The notes under the pieces are model-generated. The model was given only the letters and a program-made list of their open reading frames with translations, was not told the DNA's origin and ran no database searches. From the NCBI RefSeq assembly GCF_900188415.1, contig NZ_FZNV01000004.1, positions 124,001 through 188,000 on the forward strand: DNA of 64,000 nt, written 5' to 3'. Every line of letters begins with the position of its first letter. Within the stretch, counting starts at the first letter, position 1. The translations under genes were made by a program, and so were the position numbers. Below, piece by piece: positions 63,864 through 64,000 of the stretch. This DNA is from Maribacter sedimenticola (GTDB lineage: Bacteria > Bacteroidota > Bacteroidia > Flavobacteriales > Flavobacteriaceae).

Positions 63864-64000
63864 TCAATCCCACATGTTCTTCATCGAAATAATCTAGAAA
63901 TTAGAATTTGTTAGTACCTAAAAATAATTAAGCAACACGTATATAATTAAATTATTAATCGTAATATTGCAATGTAACAATCAATTAAAGATATGGGCTT

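Noticed and set aside
1..64000. CRISPR arrays, tRNA, rRNA, riboswitches, intact insertion sequences
   Set aside because: Reading through the gaps I saw no regularly spaced repeats, cloverleaf sequence, FMN-type leader before ribB, or transposase. A covariance-model scan would be decisive.

Overview
The window reads as chromosomal DNA of a marine-type flavobacterium (Bacteroidota, probably Flavobacteriaceae). Evidence: a SusC/SusD pair with an embedded hybrid two-component regulator, TAnnTTTG-like -7 promoter boxes, weak Shine-Dalgarno sequences, many lipoproteins with acidic residues after the lipid cysteine, an HmuY-type heme lipoprotein, and Bacteroidota-typical families (DUF6607, DUF6952). 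Genus cannot be fixed from this sequence alone. No rRNA, tRNA, CRISPR array or intact transposase was seen.

Layout. (1) 1-5.37 kb: an AT-rich accessory segment of small minus-strand genes (membrane, coiled-coil and one lipoprotein) with no recognisable function, several of them broken. It ends abruptly inside the 28th codon of comM, whose 5' end is still attached to its normal upstream operon, so the segment looks like an insertion or a deletion scar. (2) 5.4-11.2 kb, minus strand: tilS, dsbD-like, penicillin acylase-like, then the comM stump. (3) 11.7-17.9 kb: a membrane acyltransferase, lpd, and a divergent Lrp regulator / methionine gamma-lyase-like enzyme with an NhaC-type antiporter. (4) 18-26.1 kb, plus strand: peroxiredoxin, thioredoxin, DUF6952, tpx, dgkA, ftsK, lolA, an LptF/LptG-type permease and ribB with a degenerate GTP cyclohydrolase half. 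(5) 26.1-29.6 kb, minus strand: a DegT-family aminotransferase and a YyaL/SSP411-type thioredoxin-fold protein.

(6) 29.97-50.3 kb: a complete plus-strand xylan utilisation locus: SusC, SusD, an FG-GAP/ASPIC surface lipoprotein, GH67 alpha-glucuronidase, a hybrid two-component system, GH10 xylanase, a GPH-type sugar symporter, a GH43 enzyme and a SASA-type acetylesterase. The likely flow is surface cleavage by GH10, import through SusCD, removal of glucuronate and acetyl groups in the periplasm, uptake by the symporter, and final hydrolysis by cytoplasmic GH43. (7) 50.5-54.9 kb: rimK with an M14-type deacylase, then a Fur-family regulator with a zinc/cadmium P-type ATPase.

(8) 55-63.2 kb: a probable heme/iron acquisition locus organised around a divergent promoter: TonB receptor plus HmuY to the right, and DUF6607, ankyrin-repeat, DUF2271 and PepSY-flavoreductase genes to the left, with repeated operator-like sequences between them. 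The four leftward genes are the best candidate here for a poorly described system. The window closes with one unrecognised 161-residue protein.
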